DNA of 64,000 nucleotides from Phoma sp. XZ068 (GCA_004835665.1 RBKR01000008.1:1612001-1676000); one strand, 5' to 3'; counted from the first letter of the stretch, positions 10,010 through 22,325 are shown. Program-made: numbers and translations. The notes: generated by a model from the letters alone, not told the origin.

Positions 10010-11272
10010 TTTACCTTATTTACTTACTCACTGTTCGAATTGATGGATGGTGTTGTTGACATGGTCTTTGTATCCCGAGCATAGTGTCGAGTGAAGGAAA
10101 GGAAAGGAAGGAAAGTGGTGCAGGCGTTTGCTGATTCATATAGTTTTTCCCCGATGGAGCGAGAATGGTCAGACGGAAGGCGTTTAGATGTGATTCGCAT
10201 TCTGGTGGTCGGTAGTGAGCGAGAGCCTGACTTTGGCGCTGCGGGAGGAGGACGGCGGTCGTTTGGGAGTTAGCTTGGGCTTGCTTCAGCTTGAGTTTGG
10301 GTGGGTGAAGGAAGGGATGAGCGGATGGAGGGATACGGCGGTAGTGTAGCATTCAGCGAGTGTGAAATGCACATCATTATAGAGACGACGTCAATGTGAC
10401 CCTTCTCCCCGCCCTACCTACCCTCTAAGTAAAACAGGATAGCAAACACGTACGTACGTTCTTCGCAGATGAAATCGAAAAGTCTACATGCCATGCAAGT
10501 AAATACGTACGAGTAAAGATGGAGCAGTGTAAGTGTAGGTAATGAGGTGATTGAACAATGCAGGGGCCGTTTATATGTTAAAACTAAGATATTAACATCC
10601 ACCACTACCAACATCAAACTCACCGTACAGAAGTCGACATAACTACACTGTCCCATCCATCAACACAGCTTCTAAACCTAGAATAAAAAAGACGTACACA
10701 TCGCATCGCAACTCTCCCTACAGTGCGATATCGAATCCGAAGAAGCTATTCCTTCCTGTATAAAGAAAGAAAAAGCAAGGGAAATTATAATATAAAGTAT
10801 GTATGATACAAATTGGTATAGTCGTAGTAATTTCCAAACAGCCTTCCTCCTATTAGAAATAATCTTAATCGTATGTGCATATACGTTGCTTGCCTCATGC
10901 CCTGCTATAGCCTGTGCATTTACTTCATACCTCGCCCCCTCCCTTTATTTTCCCTCGTCGATGATGAGTGCACTCCCTTTGTACTCTGCCATATAAAGTT
11001 CTCCCTCTAGCCTCCAGCTGCATAATGACGTGCCAGCTTATCAAAGGCACACCATGTTGTTTATTATTATCCCGAGGAGTACCGCGTTAGTATCCTAATA
11101 AAACAACATCATTCCTGTTCTATTAGTTGAATTCAGCCGTTGCCGTTTTCTATACCGCGCTCTTGCGTTGCATGTTTCGTTGTTAGGCTGGGGGTACGGA
11201 AGAGGAAGGAGGAAGGAGGAAGAGGGCTGTGGGAGAACTTCCGTTAGTTTAAACAAAGGGGAACAAGTAAAT

Positions 11273-11297
11273 AAAAAAAAAAAGGGGGGGGGGGGGG
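11273..11297. repeat. A11-G14 homopurine run
   Basis: Eleven adenines are followed directly by fourteen guanines inside a longer purine-rich tract (about 11195-11340). It can form G-quadruplex or triplex structures and is prone to length variation or assembly error. Confidence 0.9.
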
Positions 11298-12794
11298 TAA
11301 GAGAAGGCAAAAGAGGTAAGAGGGTATGTAAAGAGATGTGTATGTGGGGATACGATGGCGAGTTCTAAGCTGTGTTGGGTAGGAGCTTGGTTAGTTGGTT
11401 GGTGGATAGAATGATGGTGTGTCTGCTTGGTCCAGGCTAGCTTACTCTTTTGCATCTGAGTTTGCGGGTGGATGGTGCAGTTGCGGAGGTAGTTGGGTGA
11501 ACTTGGTGAAGGAGATGCGTGAGAGGTGGTTTGTACTGCAGAATTATACTACACATGCTGCGTATTCTACCAATCGTAGATGTGTATCAAGAACTAGCTA
11601 GTAGAACTATATTTGATGAGAAAAGGTGACGGAGTATTAGGTTAGTAGTAGAAAAGTATTGATAGCTGGAAGGCGAAGATGCAGTTCTCCAGGAGGGAGT
11701 AGGGGTGAATGTTCACCGTATCGGATCAAATTGGATTGGTCACGGAACAGGACAGCAAGGGTGGGATGGGATCGACCTAGAGCACACAATACAGAATGGG
11801 ACAGAGTAGATTGGAATAGATGGGCGAAGATTTGGTACTGCTAGCTGGAATAAATGTGTACAATTACTATATTGTATCGGAGTGGGTTGGATCAGATGCG
11901 AGCACAAATGTACAGAATAGCAAGTACAGGCCAGGCCTAGATACCACGGCACAGAACAGAACAAGACGAAAGAGCACAAAACAAGACTAGCTATAATAGA
12001 AGGAGCCATCTATTAATTAAGACTAGTAGTCAATCTCGTGCCTTTCCTCTTTCTCTCCAAATACATTATCCAAAGCTAAAAATTGAAGTTGTGCTTGAAA
12101 GCCCGAAGCCAAAAATCAGAATCGCAGAGATGGGGAAAAAATGTTTACATTCTGACTATCGTTCTCATGATGGAGATCTGGATTTGGAGGTAAAAATATT
12201 TCTTACACTGTTTCTGCAGCGTGGTACATCGCAAAATACCCTCTTCTTGAGCCTACTTTAACGCAACTTACAAACCAATCAAGAAAACTCCCTTTTTTTA
12301 CTAGGCAAGGCATTTGCAGAAACCTAGCATGTTGGCTGTATGACGTGAGTAACAACCTAGTAAGTATGGCTACATGTATCAGTGCGTCAAGGTAGGTTCC
12401 ATGCTGTAGTGTACTGTACATGCCGCACGGCACAGAAATCATCCGCATATACAAGACCTATTCTGTCAAAAAAAAATAAAACAGTAAGATAGGAAGACCG
12501 TTGGCTCACTACTAAAACCTTTTTATCAGAGCGGAAGCCGAAAAACCAGTTCTACTCGCTGCGAACACTTGCACCCACAATTAGATTGGATTACCTAAAA
12601 GTACACTGAATCGTATCACATAGAATGGATTAAAAAAATGATCGTACGGGAAGGCATGAGAGAACCCAGCTGTCGTTATCCACATACATCAGCGCTTCAG
12701 TTAGTCCCCCGTCTTTCCCTCAATGACAAAGCAAGATAACCAAAGATATACCTCAAGGTCAAGCAAGCGTCACGGCTAAATGTTCAAATTTCAG

Positions 12795-12848
12795 ACTTCA
12801 AACTTCAAACTTCAAACTTCAAACTTCAAACTCCAAACTCCAAACCCC
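12795..12848. repeat. ACTTCAA heptamer microsatellite
   Basis: About seven copies of a 7-bp unit (ACTTCAA, drifting to ACTCCAA and ACCCCAA at the right end). Similar but scattered TTCAA words continue to about 13080. Confidence 0.85.
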
Positions 12849-13100
12849 AAATTCAATATTCAGAGTGCGAAGACTGTCATCCATGTGAGAAGTTCAGATT
12901 AGATCGAATTCGATCAGAGTAGCAGAGCGGGACGGCTTACGAGAACCCAGTATGGATGTACTCTAGTACTTCATTCTTTGCACTTCTTTCAACAATGGAA
13001 AGTCGGAATTTGAAAATTGAGGGGAAAGGTTCAAGGTCAATGTTCAGAGGTCCAAGATCAAAGTTCAAACTGTTCAAAGTATGAAAACTGCCACCGTACT

Positions 13101-16100
13101 GGCGTGCAAATGCAGAATTTTTGCCACGCCACACACCACTCAGCCTGACAGTAGATTCATCGTACTCCGATACCGGAACTTTTAACTCTCAGCTGCGCCA
13201 CGAAAGCTCCCAAGGCTCAAGTGTTGCAAGGCTTCGTCGTAAGCGGTGAGCAGGGCAGGCTGCGGGTCCACGGCTGCGGCATCCTCCCGCCTTATCCCCA
13301 CACCGATCTCGAATACGAGTCATCTCGTCGCGCGTAACACATTTCTGCGCCTCGCACCTGTTCCAGCGGCCGGAGTATATCTCGACGTGTGCGACCCAGC
13401 GCCAGAGCAGGGTTGAATGCATCTCGCCTGCCGCAGTGCATGTTGCACAAGACCGCGTGCTTTTGAGCCCAGTGCCGTGCCGCGAGTCGGTGTGCTGAGG
13501 ATGAGTCTCCAGAGGCCTGGTCGGTGGTGATGCAGGGCGAGTCTGCGAGTGATATGACGAGACACCGACCTCGGAGTGCGTCAGTTGGTGCCACAGGGAA
13601 AAACCAGATTGTCGAAAGCTGGAAACCTGATGGCGTTGTTGCATCGGAAACAGACAGAGAGATGCGATTGTGCGTATGCGTACGTTGCACGCTTCGCAGC
13701 CAAGACGGAACCCTGCCGAACCATGTTGAGAGGACGTATATTATGGCTTCTCGACGTTTCGGAGCTCGAGCTGGCGTGTCGCGGGACTGACATCTCAACA
13801 GTGTGAGTGGATATTCTCCGGTTATTGCCGCGTTTCAGAGCAACTCAACAGGGACAATCGGACGGTAGAACTGCAGATGTGTTAAACGGACATGTGGCAT
13901 GGCTTCCGATGCGATGACAAAGAATGTTCGTTGCACAGGACCCATAGCTGCTACGGAAGCCCTCTAGCGTGGCGGTAGACGTGGAGGCGCATTGTTGGAA
14001 TTTGTTGATAGCTTGGCATGGACATGCGCTGCAGATATGACCTGAAAGACGCGGTTTTCTCCAGCAATCTGTCACCCAGAAGAAGAGGTGTGTCATGCAG
14101 ATTGGAGTAGTACAGCCAGGCTTCCGGCAGGGTCTTGCGATGTAACGGCGGATCAATCAGTAGGTGTCAAGAGATAGTCGTAACAAGGTGTTCTCGGGTC
14201 TTGAACGTCTCACAGGTTGTGAGAAACCATGTGAGTCGTTCGTTCACCATGCCAATGGTGCTCTCGAGTCAACGCCTTTGGCCAGCCTTGCTGTCTGGAA
14301 GGTATGGGAGGATGGTGCGACTCAGCCTCGCACTGGGTGTCTTGTATCGGCTTTCGTAGTACAGTACCACGATTCTCCCCCCGATGAGGAAACACTCGAA
14401 GCCTGACGTGCTGGTCACGCGCGCGTCTGAGGATCCTGCGCTAATTAACGGGTTCGGTTGACTGTTTTGAGGCGAATCCGTCCGACGACGAGCTGAGTGT
14501 ATCTATTCAGGTCAAAAGGAGCGGAAAACGACCAAGTACTGCCGCATCCGTAGTCACAACACACACCGACAATTGCTGTGAACATGTAACGTTGGACCGA
14601 CTTCAAAGTCGGTCCGATAGACGGATGGATAATCCTTCAATCGATGATCGGGTTCCCAAAGATAGAGAAACCGACATGGCCTGCCCCTCGTCAAACAGTC
14701 AACGAATGACGAGTGGATATCTCGGATACGAAGCAAGGCCTGCGAGCGGAACGGCCCTTGCCTTGCCAGGTCTAGCGAACGGTAACGCCACGTTGTTTGC
14801 AAGACCAATTCTACGGTGCAACTAGCTAGCGACATTGACGCTTATTCGTTGCTTCCTCGAGTTGCCAATCCAGGAGCCTGGTACGCAGGAACACACCATT
14901 GTCGTACGGTCAGATCGCCCGGCAAATCCAGCGGATGGCGCATCAGTTTCTCTGACACTTGACGCTTGACTCTCGAGGAATGTGAAGAGCGGTCTGCATG
15001 TCTATCGAGGAGATTAGAGGACATGCAGACAGTCGGGCCGCCTGTTCAAACGCTGTCAGTGTTACCATTATTGATAGCACGTAATGACTCGGCCTGCCTC
15101 GTTAGTCGCATATCATGTTAAAGTAAAAAGTTGGACGATGTTGTCCGGTGAAGGTGTGCTTGGCAGTAGCGTAGACCATTCGATGTACAGTATCAACGGT
15201 CCTGCTAGCTTGATCACTAGCTTTGATCTTGCCTTCATACTTGGCAGTCACTGATACATGAGGTTGAGTAATCAAAGTCGAGCGCTTCGAAGGGAACGCC
15301 ATTGCGTTTTGTTCGTATCAACCTCGGCTGTGTGATCGGACACTTGTAGCCGTTTCATCTATTACCTGCAGATTCCATTGTAGAGACGTCTCGGGGAGAG
15401 CGGCTAGTCTGCACGCGGAACCGGGACTGGCTTCCGCCACGCTAGCGAGAGTAGCAAGGGCAGGGAGTAGATGTCGGTTCGTATGTTAACGCTCTTGCGA
15501 ACCGTTTGTATGCGCCGTGATGGGCTGTGGCATGCGCCAGCGCTCGAAACCGATAGACTCGTCGAGTTCTGGATCGACTGCAACCCGGGTAGTAGATACG
15601 AAGTACCATCGTACACACTGTAAGTCCACCGTACAACGACTGAGAGGCCGTGGTACAATTGTGCACATGCGCCAGACCTAGCGAAACGGTACGCTGACCA
15701 AGAGATGGATTCAGTTCGCGGATAACGAACCGATCTCAATTCGAACGCAGAGTGTTACTTCCGAGACTGTCGATGAGCGCTTCGATGAAAGCGGGGCTCT
15801 TCTGTGCTTGCCGGGGAGCAAATCGTCGCCTAGTTTGCGTGGCTGCGTTAGCGTCAACGTCGAGAAAGTGATAGATCTCTTCATCGAATTTGCAGCCTTG
15901 CCGCCGCTCAATCTGCCGCCGGTCGATCCAGAAGAGGCATGGAACGATCTGCAACCGTGCGACGAGCAACCGCGATGGTCCTACAGGGAGACATAGGCAT
16001 CTACCATCTACTGTAATGGCTGTGTTCGATCAGACATCGAGACTCGCAATAGGCCCAGCCATGAACCTGCTGCGTAGTGGTAGCTGATTTCCACAGTCGG

Positions 16101-16666
16101 CTTACCCGGCAGGGATTGACGACGGTTGCAGCGAAGATGTGAGAATGCGCCGGCTGCGCGCCGTGGACCGGGAAACACGTATGGATCCCTGTCAATCTCA
16201 GATGCTCCACCTGCAGCTGTTGGTCGGTTAGCGGAGTGTTTTGAGGGGGAAAAAGCAATCGGATACTCGCGCTTGCCTTGACAGGACGTGTTAACATCTC
16301 TCTGGCCGCAAGCCCCGTGATAGTCGGTGGGGTCACAAGTTACGAATATCCCCGGTTCACGGTAGGACGATACACAATGATCCTGTTCATCCGCATGGTG
16401 GAGGTACATGAGGAAATGACTTCTCAACCCCGGTATTGTGCTACAGGGTCAGGCGCCACAAGCGTGCGAGCTGCAGGTGGCAGGGCCAGATGTACTGTGG
16501 GTTGTTGATGGCGGCTGCGATACGTATAAAGTATGGTCCTCCTTCATGTCGACAGTGCATCACTCAGCTCTACTTCCTTTCTACCATCGTCACTCATTCG
16601 CTTACCAGACACGCTCACTCTTCCTTGCTGCCTTCTATCGACCTTCGGCTCAATAACAGGACTGCA
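13101..16666. other. 3.5-kb non-coding stretch of balanced composition
   Basis: Composition changes from AT-rich to CpG-containing, roughly balanced DNA, but only short overlapping open frames occur on both strands. No domain, splice series or transposase is legible. It contains a 22-bp palindrome at 14594-14615 and a 14-base match to the conserved 3' end of 18S rRNA at 14176-14189. Confidence 0.4.
14594..14615. repeat. 22-bp palindrome with 10-bp arms
   Basis: GGACCGACTT and its exact reverse complement are separated by two bases. No gene is adjacent, so its role is unknown. Confidence 0.85.
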
Positions 16667-16899
16667 ATGTGCCTGCGTTCTTCCATCGACAGGTTCGCTT
16701 TTCCGTGTATATACGAAGTCGAGGGCATCACCACAATGCCGGTACGTCCCCATTTTGTGATCCAGACCCGGCCGTTGGATAACAAAGCTGACTGTGACAG
16801 GTACCTGGTCGCCGTTGCCCCGCCTGCCTGGAACGTGGAGACACCGTATGGGTCATTCCCGGCAAATGTTGCCCGCAATGTGGCACACCTGTCAACTAG
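16667..16899 (+). CDS. Small cysteine-rich zinc-ribbon-like protein, 57 residues
   Basis: Proposed two-exon gene, 16667-16741 and 16801-16899. The 59-bp intron has a GTACGT donor, a GCTGAC branch and a CAG acceptor. Splicing moves translation into a frame reading RRCPACLERGDTVWVIPGKC followed by CPQCGTPVN and a stop, which is a paired CxxC...CCxxC zinc-ribbon pattern. The N-terminus starts Met-Cys, as do many short fungal cysteine-rich proteins, and a TATAAA-like stretch lies near 16523. Unspliced translation gives a longer frame (16436-16939) without this pattern, which is why the gene may go unannotated. The function is unknown. Confidence 0.5.
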
Positions 16900-18081
16900 A
16901 CTGTTAGTCGTTGTCCGGTATGTGCAAGTTTCCAATTGACTTTTGAAGCCTCGCTGACTTGCTATCCAGTTCAGCTACACAATACACTTTCGTTCTACTC
17001 GAGTTTTGTTTGACATCGAATTTACCGGCGAATTTGGATAATGGATCAAAGGATTTGCAGCGTTTCAGCCCAGGCGGCACCTTGTTTGCATTTACTGGAT
17101 CGGAGTTAGGTGTGGCAACATCTATTGTAGCGCATGCTTACAAAAAAGTCGGGGTTGTACGATATCACACGATAGAGAAACGATTCAATTCATGATACCA
17201 TCCTGTGCATCTTGGCCTTGCATTCGTGTCATGAATAGATGGCTATTAGCACCGTTGCAATTGGAGGAGCTGTGGTTTAATACGATCGAATAGGTCGCTT
17301 CTTGCTCGTGGCAGGCTTCGTGGCAGGCTGCGTGTCAGTGGAGGGTTGGTGAGGTACGTAGACGCGAGGCGAACACCATGACCCCGGGATCCCGCGGAAA
17401 GTGAAACCCTGGCGACTTTGATCGTTGTTGAAGAGATGAGTGTGTGGTAACAGCTATTTGTGCCGTACAACACTGGAGAGCTGCGGAAATGCAATTGAAG
17501 AGAGGTGTCGAGGTAGAAAGACAGGCAGAATGGAGGTCAAATTACGAGCGTTGGTATTTCGGCTTAGTCACGAAGCCGAAGGAGGCAGGAGGAAAGGAGT
17601 GTTGGAGAGAAGGTACAAAGATATTGAATGACGTAGTTAAGACTTTTCTAGCGCCAAGTAAGCACACTCCATGTAGTGCGAAGAAGGACAGGACAATGCA
17701 GGATGAAGCGTAGTAGAGCAGCACTAAGCAACGCGTCTTAGTGTACTCGGGTATCTCACATCACTCAAAACCATAAACATAAGCAAACAAGGAAGCAACA
17801 TGCCATTCAACTCCAGTCGTAATCGATGCCCAGAACGCCCTGAACGCCCTGCATCGCAACCAATGCTGCAAACGCCTGTCCAGATATTTTCCAGACCCTG
17901 TTTCTAATGCAAAATGTGTCATGACAGTCATATCGTGTGCCCATCCTCACGGCTATTGGTATCCTTCCTGATGTCTTCGCTTGGTGTTGACAAGTCTGCC
18001 CCACAGCCCTTCTCTCGCGTCTACAGCCTTCTTCATATTCGCTTCTTGTGGTTGATGCAACATCGAATTTGAGGACCCAGT
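16900..18081. other. Intergenic, no supported gene
   Basis: Short open frames only. A frame at 17444-17713 (89 codons from a GTG) is basic and charged but has no ATG and no recognisable domain. Confidence 0.4.
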
Positions 18082-19083
18082 CTATTTGTACCCTTGTTGT
18101 CGCTGTTGTTGCGGACGCTGCTCAAGTGGACGCTGTTGTTGTTGGCGCTGGTGTTGTGTCATGACCCATTTCATCTTGTCTCTTGTCTCCTCCAACGACT
18201 GCACCAAACGATCTGCTTCTCGCTCTTTCGCGGGCAGGGCCATCTTCAGTGTTCGTGCCTCCTGGACCAGATGGTCCATCTCTTTCCTGTGTTCCTTCCT
18301 GTACTCCTCCATCATGTTTGTCAAGGCGCCTTCGGTCCTTGTGGTCCGTGACATCTCGTGGTGGAGTTGATCGCTGACGACTGCTTGTCGCTTGATCTTG
18401 TCGGCGTCTACGAGCCGTTGCTGCCGCAGCTCGTTCATGCTTTCGCTGATGTGCTTGATCTTCTTCTCGTAGCCCTCGGTCATGCGTTTGAAGCCGTCTC
18501 TCGCCGTCTCTAGTTGTGTTTCTGCCATGTGTTTCATTTCGTATGCCGTTGCGAGCTGGCGCTGTGTCTCTGATCGTGTGTCGCCCAGCATCTTTAACGC
18601 CTCCTCTGCTCTCTGTTCTGCCACCTTCCTCCTATGTATCTCGGCGTCCAGTGTGGCCTTCATCTCCTCCAACTTCCTGTCCTTTCGTTCAATTGCTCGT
18701 GCATTTGTCTCAGACAGCACCTGCAAGTGCTGCAGCTCTGCTCGGGAGTCTTCAGCTTTCGATTTGGCGGCTGAGATGCGTGTGGCTTCGTCCTCTCGTG
18801 CGAGCTTCTCGGCTCGCAGCTCTCGTCGCAGGCGGTCGTTCTCTGATGTGATCTTATCGATATACTGCGAGGTCTTTGAGTTGGTCGGTGTGCTCTGTGG
18901 GTTGCTGTGCGGGTTTGGGCGAGCCCACTGGTTCCCCGGCGACACTGGCGAGACTGGCGCAGCGGCCATGTTGGGGTTCTCGACGCCCAGCGGTCCAGAG
19001 AAGTTCCGGTGCGATGTGTAGGACATGGGTGCGGCGGCGGTGGTGCGGTTGGTGTCGTCTCTGTTCCCGTAGGTGCCGTTCAT
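18082..19083 (-). CDS. Coiled-coil protein, She3-like (SWI5-dependent HO expression 3 family)
   Basis: Single-exon 333-residue protein. Residues 1-70 are Ser/Pro/Asn-rich and disordered. Residues about 72-310 form a long heptad coiled coil starting SQYIDKITSENDRLRRELRA. The tail is glutamine/arginine-rich (QRQQQQRPLEQRPQQQ). It matches the pattern of the Pezizomycotina proteins usually annotated as She3-like; yeast She3 adapts Myo4 to She2-bound mRNAs. Filamentous fungi do not use the HO pathway, so a role in mRNA or cargo transport is only a guess. Coiled-coil similarity alone is weak evidence of orthology. Confidence 0.65.
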   Translation of the reverse strand: MNGTYGNRDDTNRTTAAAPMSYTSHRNFSGPLGVENPNMAAAPVSPVSPGNQWARPNPHSNPQSTPTNSKTSQYIDKITSENDRLRRELRAEKLAREDEATRISAAKSKAEDSRAELQHLQVLSETNARAIERKDRKLEEMKATLDAEIHRRKVAEQRAEEALKMLGDTRSETQRQLATAYEMKHMAETQLETARDGFKRMTEGYEKKIKHISESMNELRQQRLVDADKIKRQAVVSDQLHHEMSRTTRTEGALTNMMEEYRKEHRKEMDHLVQEARTLKMALPAKEREADRLVQSLEETRDKMKWVMTQHQRQQQQRPLEQRPQQQRQQGYK

Positions 19084-20973
19084 GTCACGCCCTCGCCTGT
19101 AACGCGCGACAATGGAGAAATTAAGCTCGGGAAGCTGCGGTGCTGATTTGGGTGAGGCGTCAGCATCGAAGCTCGTTCACACGCGGAGCCCTGCGAAGAA
19201 TGGAGCGCGCAGAAATAGCCAAGTGTGGTGAGTATAAGTGCTGTTTATGCGGAGCTAAGATGACGGCTGATGCGAAGCCATGTGTTTGGGAAGGAAAGCC
19301 GCTTACTCACCAATCTGGCCTAGCGTTGGCGTCGCGCCAGGGGTTCGTCCCTGCCTCTTGACGGCGGGCAAGCTGAACGGACGCCGCTTAGCCTGGCGAT
19401 CGTCTTCCACCGACATCTGTAGGTTTGTGAGAATCCACATCTTGATGGATATCAGGAACAGAGGAGAAGACCAGGCAGAAGAGCTCGCAGGTCAGTGAAA
19501 CTCGTGCAAGGGCAGAAGCAATGCGTTGCTGAGACAGCAGCCCTCCGAGGAACATCCCTCTCTACCAAAACCAGGACTCATTAAACATTTTTACCGCGAC
19601 GTACCTTGCTTGGCGCCGACGCGCCGACGCGACTGGCGTCTGCTTGTCAGCTTCTGCAAGATCATTTCGCTGTTGGTGTCGCTGTTTGTCTGCTTGTCTT
19701 TGCAGGTGTACAGTTGATAGAACTGCATCGGGATGCAGCTTGACTATCGTGAGCACTGCCCATGAGCTGCTCAGTTGGTACTGCCATAGGCTGCACAGTT
19801 GGTATTGCCCAAAAGCTGCTGAGTACGACCGAAAAGCTGCTCAAATACTCGTCATCTCCACGTACTCATTCTTCATCTCAAGTTGATGCTCGATGGGGAA
19901 CTCCATGCAGCCAATCAGCGCCGTGCAGCCATTTCGCTCCTGCAGAAAGCGGGGCGCAACCCCAGCAACCAGCCATCAAGCAGTGACGTGTGCGACTGGC
20001 AGCATCAGTGGTCGTGTGCGTTGCGTATCATCCTGACGACTCATATATGAGCTCCGTTGATCAACTTTCAGTGTAGATGATTTTCGGTAGAGAGATCCAC
20101 GGCGCCTAAGCAAGCGTTGAAACAGCGATCAGTTTCGACCGTCGAAGCGCCGTGAACGGCGTCAGGGTTCGTCGCTGGAGCTGCTGAAACGAGGATATGA
20201 AGATCATGCGCGCGGCTGGGGAGAAACGTAGGCTTGTCGAGAACAGAGTGCGCTGTATATGGTTGTGGTCATATGTCGACTCGAAATTCGTGAAAGATGT
20301 TGGGACCAAGAAGTGTGACGACACCATACCGACCACTGCATGTGAAGACGCTCTCACCCTAACTCCAGCATCTATGTCCGCAATATCCTCGAGGCTCACC
20401 ATTCGCGAGTATCTAGAACACCATGATATGAATGTCAAGCCACTGACCGCATGCATGCTGACCACCATCTCGTTCTGCTCGCATTGAGAAACTGCCGTGG
20501 TGATCCCTCAGAAGGGCAAATGACCTTGTCGAGCACCGCCCTTCGAGTCAACCTGGATTAAACCTGTTCACCCCGCTCCTATCTCCATGAAATGCAAGTC
20601 TGAGCCAACCATAATTATCAAGCAACTCCCAAGATATCCGAACCATCCGCCGTGAAGCTGTGCATACCAAACTGCCGTGTGTGTATAAAGCTGCCTGAAC
20701 GCATCGATCAACGCACCATCGTAAGCTCCACGCAACACACCACTCGCACAACCACAAACCCAGCAGCCTACCGATCCAAACCTCTCTATCCATCCAGTCC
20801 ACGCAATCCCATAAAAGCTACCGCCTAAACTCCCTTTTTAAAGACCTCAGCCATTAATCACCGTAAGCCATCATCGCCTCTCCTCTTTTCTTCCCTGTCT
20901 AAAGCACAAAACAGCATATATCCTACCCACCAGCATATATCCTAACCGCACCAACCTCCCAGCTTCCAGCGCC
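19084..20973. other. Intergenic with a short degenerate tandem repeat
   Basis: Nothing clearly coding. At 19764-19850 there is an imperfect repeat of about 25 bp built on AGCTGCTCAGTTGGTA. The last 200 bases before 20974 are pyrimidine-rich with a TATAAA near 20685, as expected for a fungal promoter and leader. Confidence 0.45.
19764..19850. repeat. Imperfect ~25-bp tandem repeat
   Basis: Units begin at 19764 and 19789 with shorter decayed copies at 19814 and 19835. Each contains a GCTGCNCAG/GCTGCTNA core. Confidence 0.6.
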
Positions 20974-21312
20974 ATGTCCAACAAATACACCCTCTCCCAC
21001 CCCTTCATAGCGCGCATCCCACCTTCCCACGCCCCTCACCAAAACGAAAGCAAAATCAACACAATGCAGCGCCGCGACTCCTTCAACTCTCTCGACTCTC
21101 TTGACTCAATCGCCCTTGAGAAGCACGAAGCGCAGACGCAGTCTACCGCATCACAGCGATCGGGATTACGGTCTGCATTTGGGAAGGTGGCAAGGAGGTT
21201 TTCTGGGGGTGAGAGGATGAGAGCGATGACTGTGGTGGATGGGGTGAGGCCGTTTGAGGTGTATGTTGTTGGGGGTCGGGTTGTGTATTTTTCTGGTAGT
21301 GAGGGCCGTTGA
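20974..21312 (+). CDS. Hypothetical 112-residue protein
   Basis: Single open frame preceded by a CT-rich leader and a TATA-like element near 20685. A second in-frame ATG at 21064 gives an 82-residue form starting MQRRDSFNSLDSLDSIAL, which may be the true start. The protein is Ser/Arg-rich, with a short FNSLDSLDS repeat, a basic FGKVARRFSGGERMRA segment and a hydrophobic VYVVGGRVVYFSG end. I do not recognise a family. Confidence 0.4.
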   Translation: MSNKYTLSHPFIARIPPSHAPHQNESKINTMQRRDSFNSLDSLDSIALEKHEAQTQSTASQRSGLRSAFGKVARRFSGGERMRAMTVVDGVRPFEVYVVGGRVVYFSGSEGR

Positions 21313-21570
21313 TAGAGAATGAGGAGAATGGGAGAAGGGAGTGGTAGGTGGTGATGTGGCGATGATGGATGCTGAGAAGAGGAGTTAAAGTAGCAAGGAA
21401 GTATTGTCGTGCCGAGAGTGAATGCCGGCGAGATGGGGCACGAGGACAGAGTAGTGGATGCTGGAAGTGAAGAGGACCGCACATGTAAAGCACGCACAGT
21501 CGTTCTCGAACAAACGAAACGGATATCATTCCTTAGTATATACACAAGCCCTGCCTTTCATTTTCCGCGC

Positions 21571-22325
21571 TTATTCTGTGTAAGGTGACTGCCTCAGGTG
21601 GTTCTTGCTGAAGGGCTGCTCGCTCTTGATCTCATCGTTGGCAAGGGCCTCGAGCTTACGCTCGTTGTCTTCATAGGCAAGCTTCTGATACTTCTCAATC
21701 ACGGCGGTCATGGGCACTTGGCTGCCGGCCGGGACGTTGTAGGGGGAGCCGTTGTTCATGATCCTGGGTCGTGTTAGCCGCGCTCTTCTCTCTCCTGCCG
21801 ATCCGGTTTGACGCCGGAGGTTCGGAGCTGCCAGTTCTTCAGGTCTGCACGTACTCAGGGAACCTCATGTCAACGTATTCCTGGGGCTTGGCGTTCATAA
21901 ACAGGACGCGGTCCTCGCCAGCCTGCTCGACCATGCGTACGTGAATATCGTTCCTCTTTGTGCGCTTCTCCTCGGCCTCGGCGTACTTGTCCATCAGGCG
22001 GGTCAGGAGTGGTCGCTCGCTGTCGGAGTTCTTCGAAATCGAGTAGAGGGCCAGGCCGGCGGGGATCCAGATGACCGAGTACCAGAAGCCGCGCTATGGG
22101 TCAATTAAGTCAGCAGCTGCATTTCCTAGCATGCCCTGTATTGCGCAGCGCTCCGGGGCGCCTTGGGCGAGCGCAATGGGTGGGTGAACCTACGCCTAGG
22201 GACTCGTCTGCGGGGGCCGCATGGCCGTGGGCGTGCTCATCGTGAGCATAGCGGCGCGTCTGGCGCGGGAGGGTGGTTCGGCCGGTTCGGGCAGCAGTCA
22301 CTGCTGTCCTGCGAAGCGACTGCAT
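21571..22325 (-). CDS. Mitochondrial NADH:ubiquinone oxidoreductase accessory subunit (17.8 kDa type)
   Basis: Three exons, 22325-22194, 22093-21855 and 21763-21571, with GTAGGT and GTACGT donors, spliced in phase to 187 residues. The first 25 or so residues are Arg/Thr-rich without acids, a typical matrix presequence ending near RRYAHDEHAHGHA. One membrane span follows (FWYSVIWIPAGLALYSIS), then a charged intermembrane or matrix domain containing DRVLFMNAKPQEYVDMRFPE and SPYNVPAGSQVPM. This layout matches the fungal complex I single-span subunit described as 17.8 kDa in Neurospora, which is probably the NDUFB11/ESSS counterpart. Assembly or proton-pumping-arm stability is its likely role. 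Confidence 0.75.

Larger units (their letters stand above)
10010..13100. other. AT-rich gene-poor stretch with simple repeats
   Basis: No coding frame longer than about 110 codons and none with a recognisable domain. It contains purine tracts, an A11 then G14 run (11273-11297), a heptamer array (12795-12848) and imperfect TTCAA/GGTCAA-rich sequence near 13020-13080. It resembles the AT-rich blocks left by degenerate repeats in Dothideomycetes, but no transposon protein is legible. Confidence 0.5.

Noticed and set aside
12795..12848. Heptamer repeat as a telomere-like or CRISPR-like array
   Set aside because: The unit is not a telomere repeat and there are no spacers; a plain microsatellite.
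13189..13798. Overlapping 150-168 codon frames on the minus strand
   Set aside because: Several frames open at once in CpG-containing DNA, with no domain, splice logic or start context; treated as non-coding.
16436..16939. 167-codon plus-strand frame
   Set aside because: It reads through a well-formed intron; splicing gives the zinc-ribbon protein instead.
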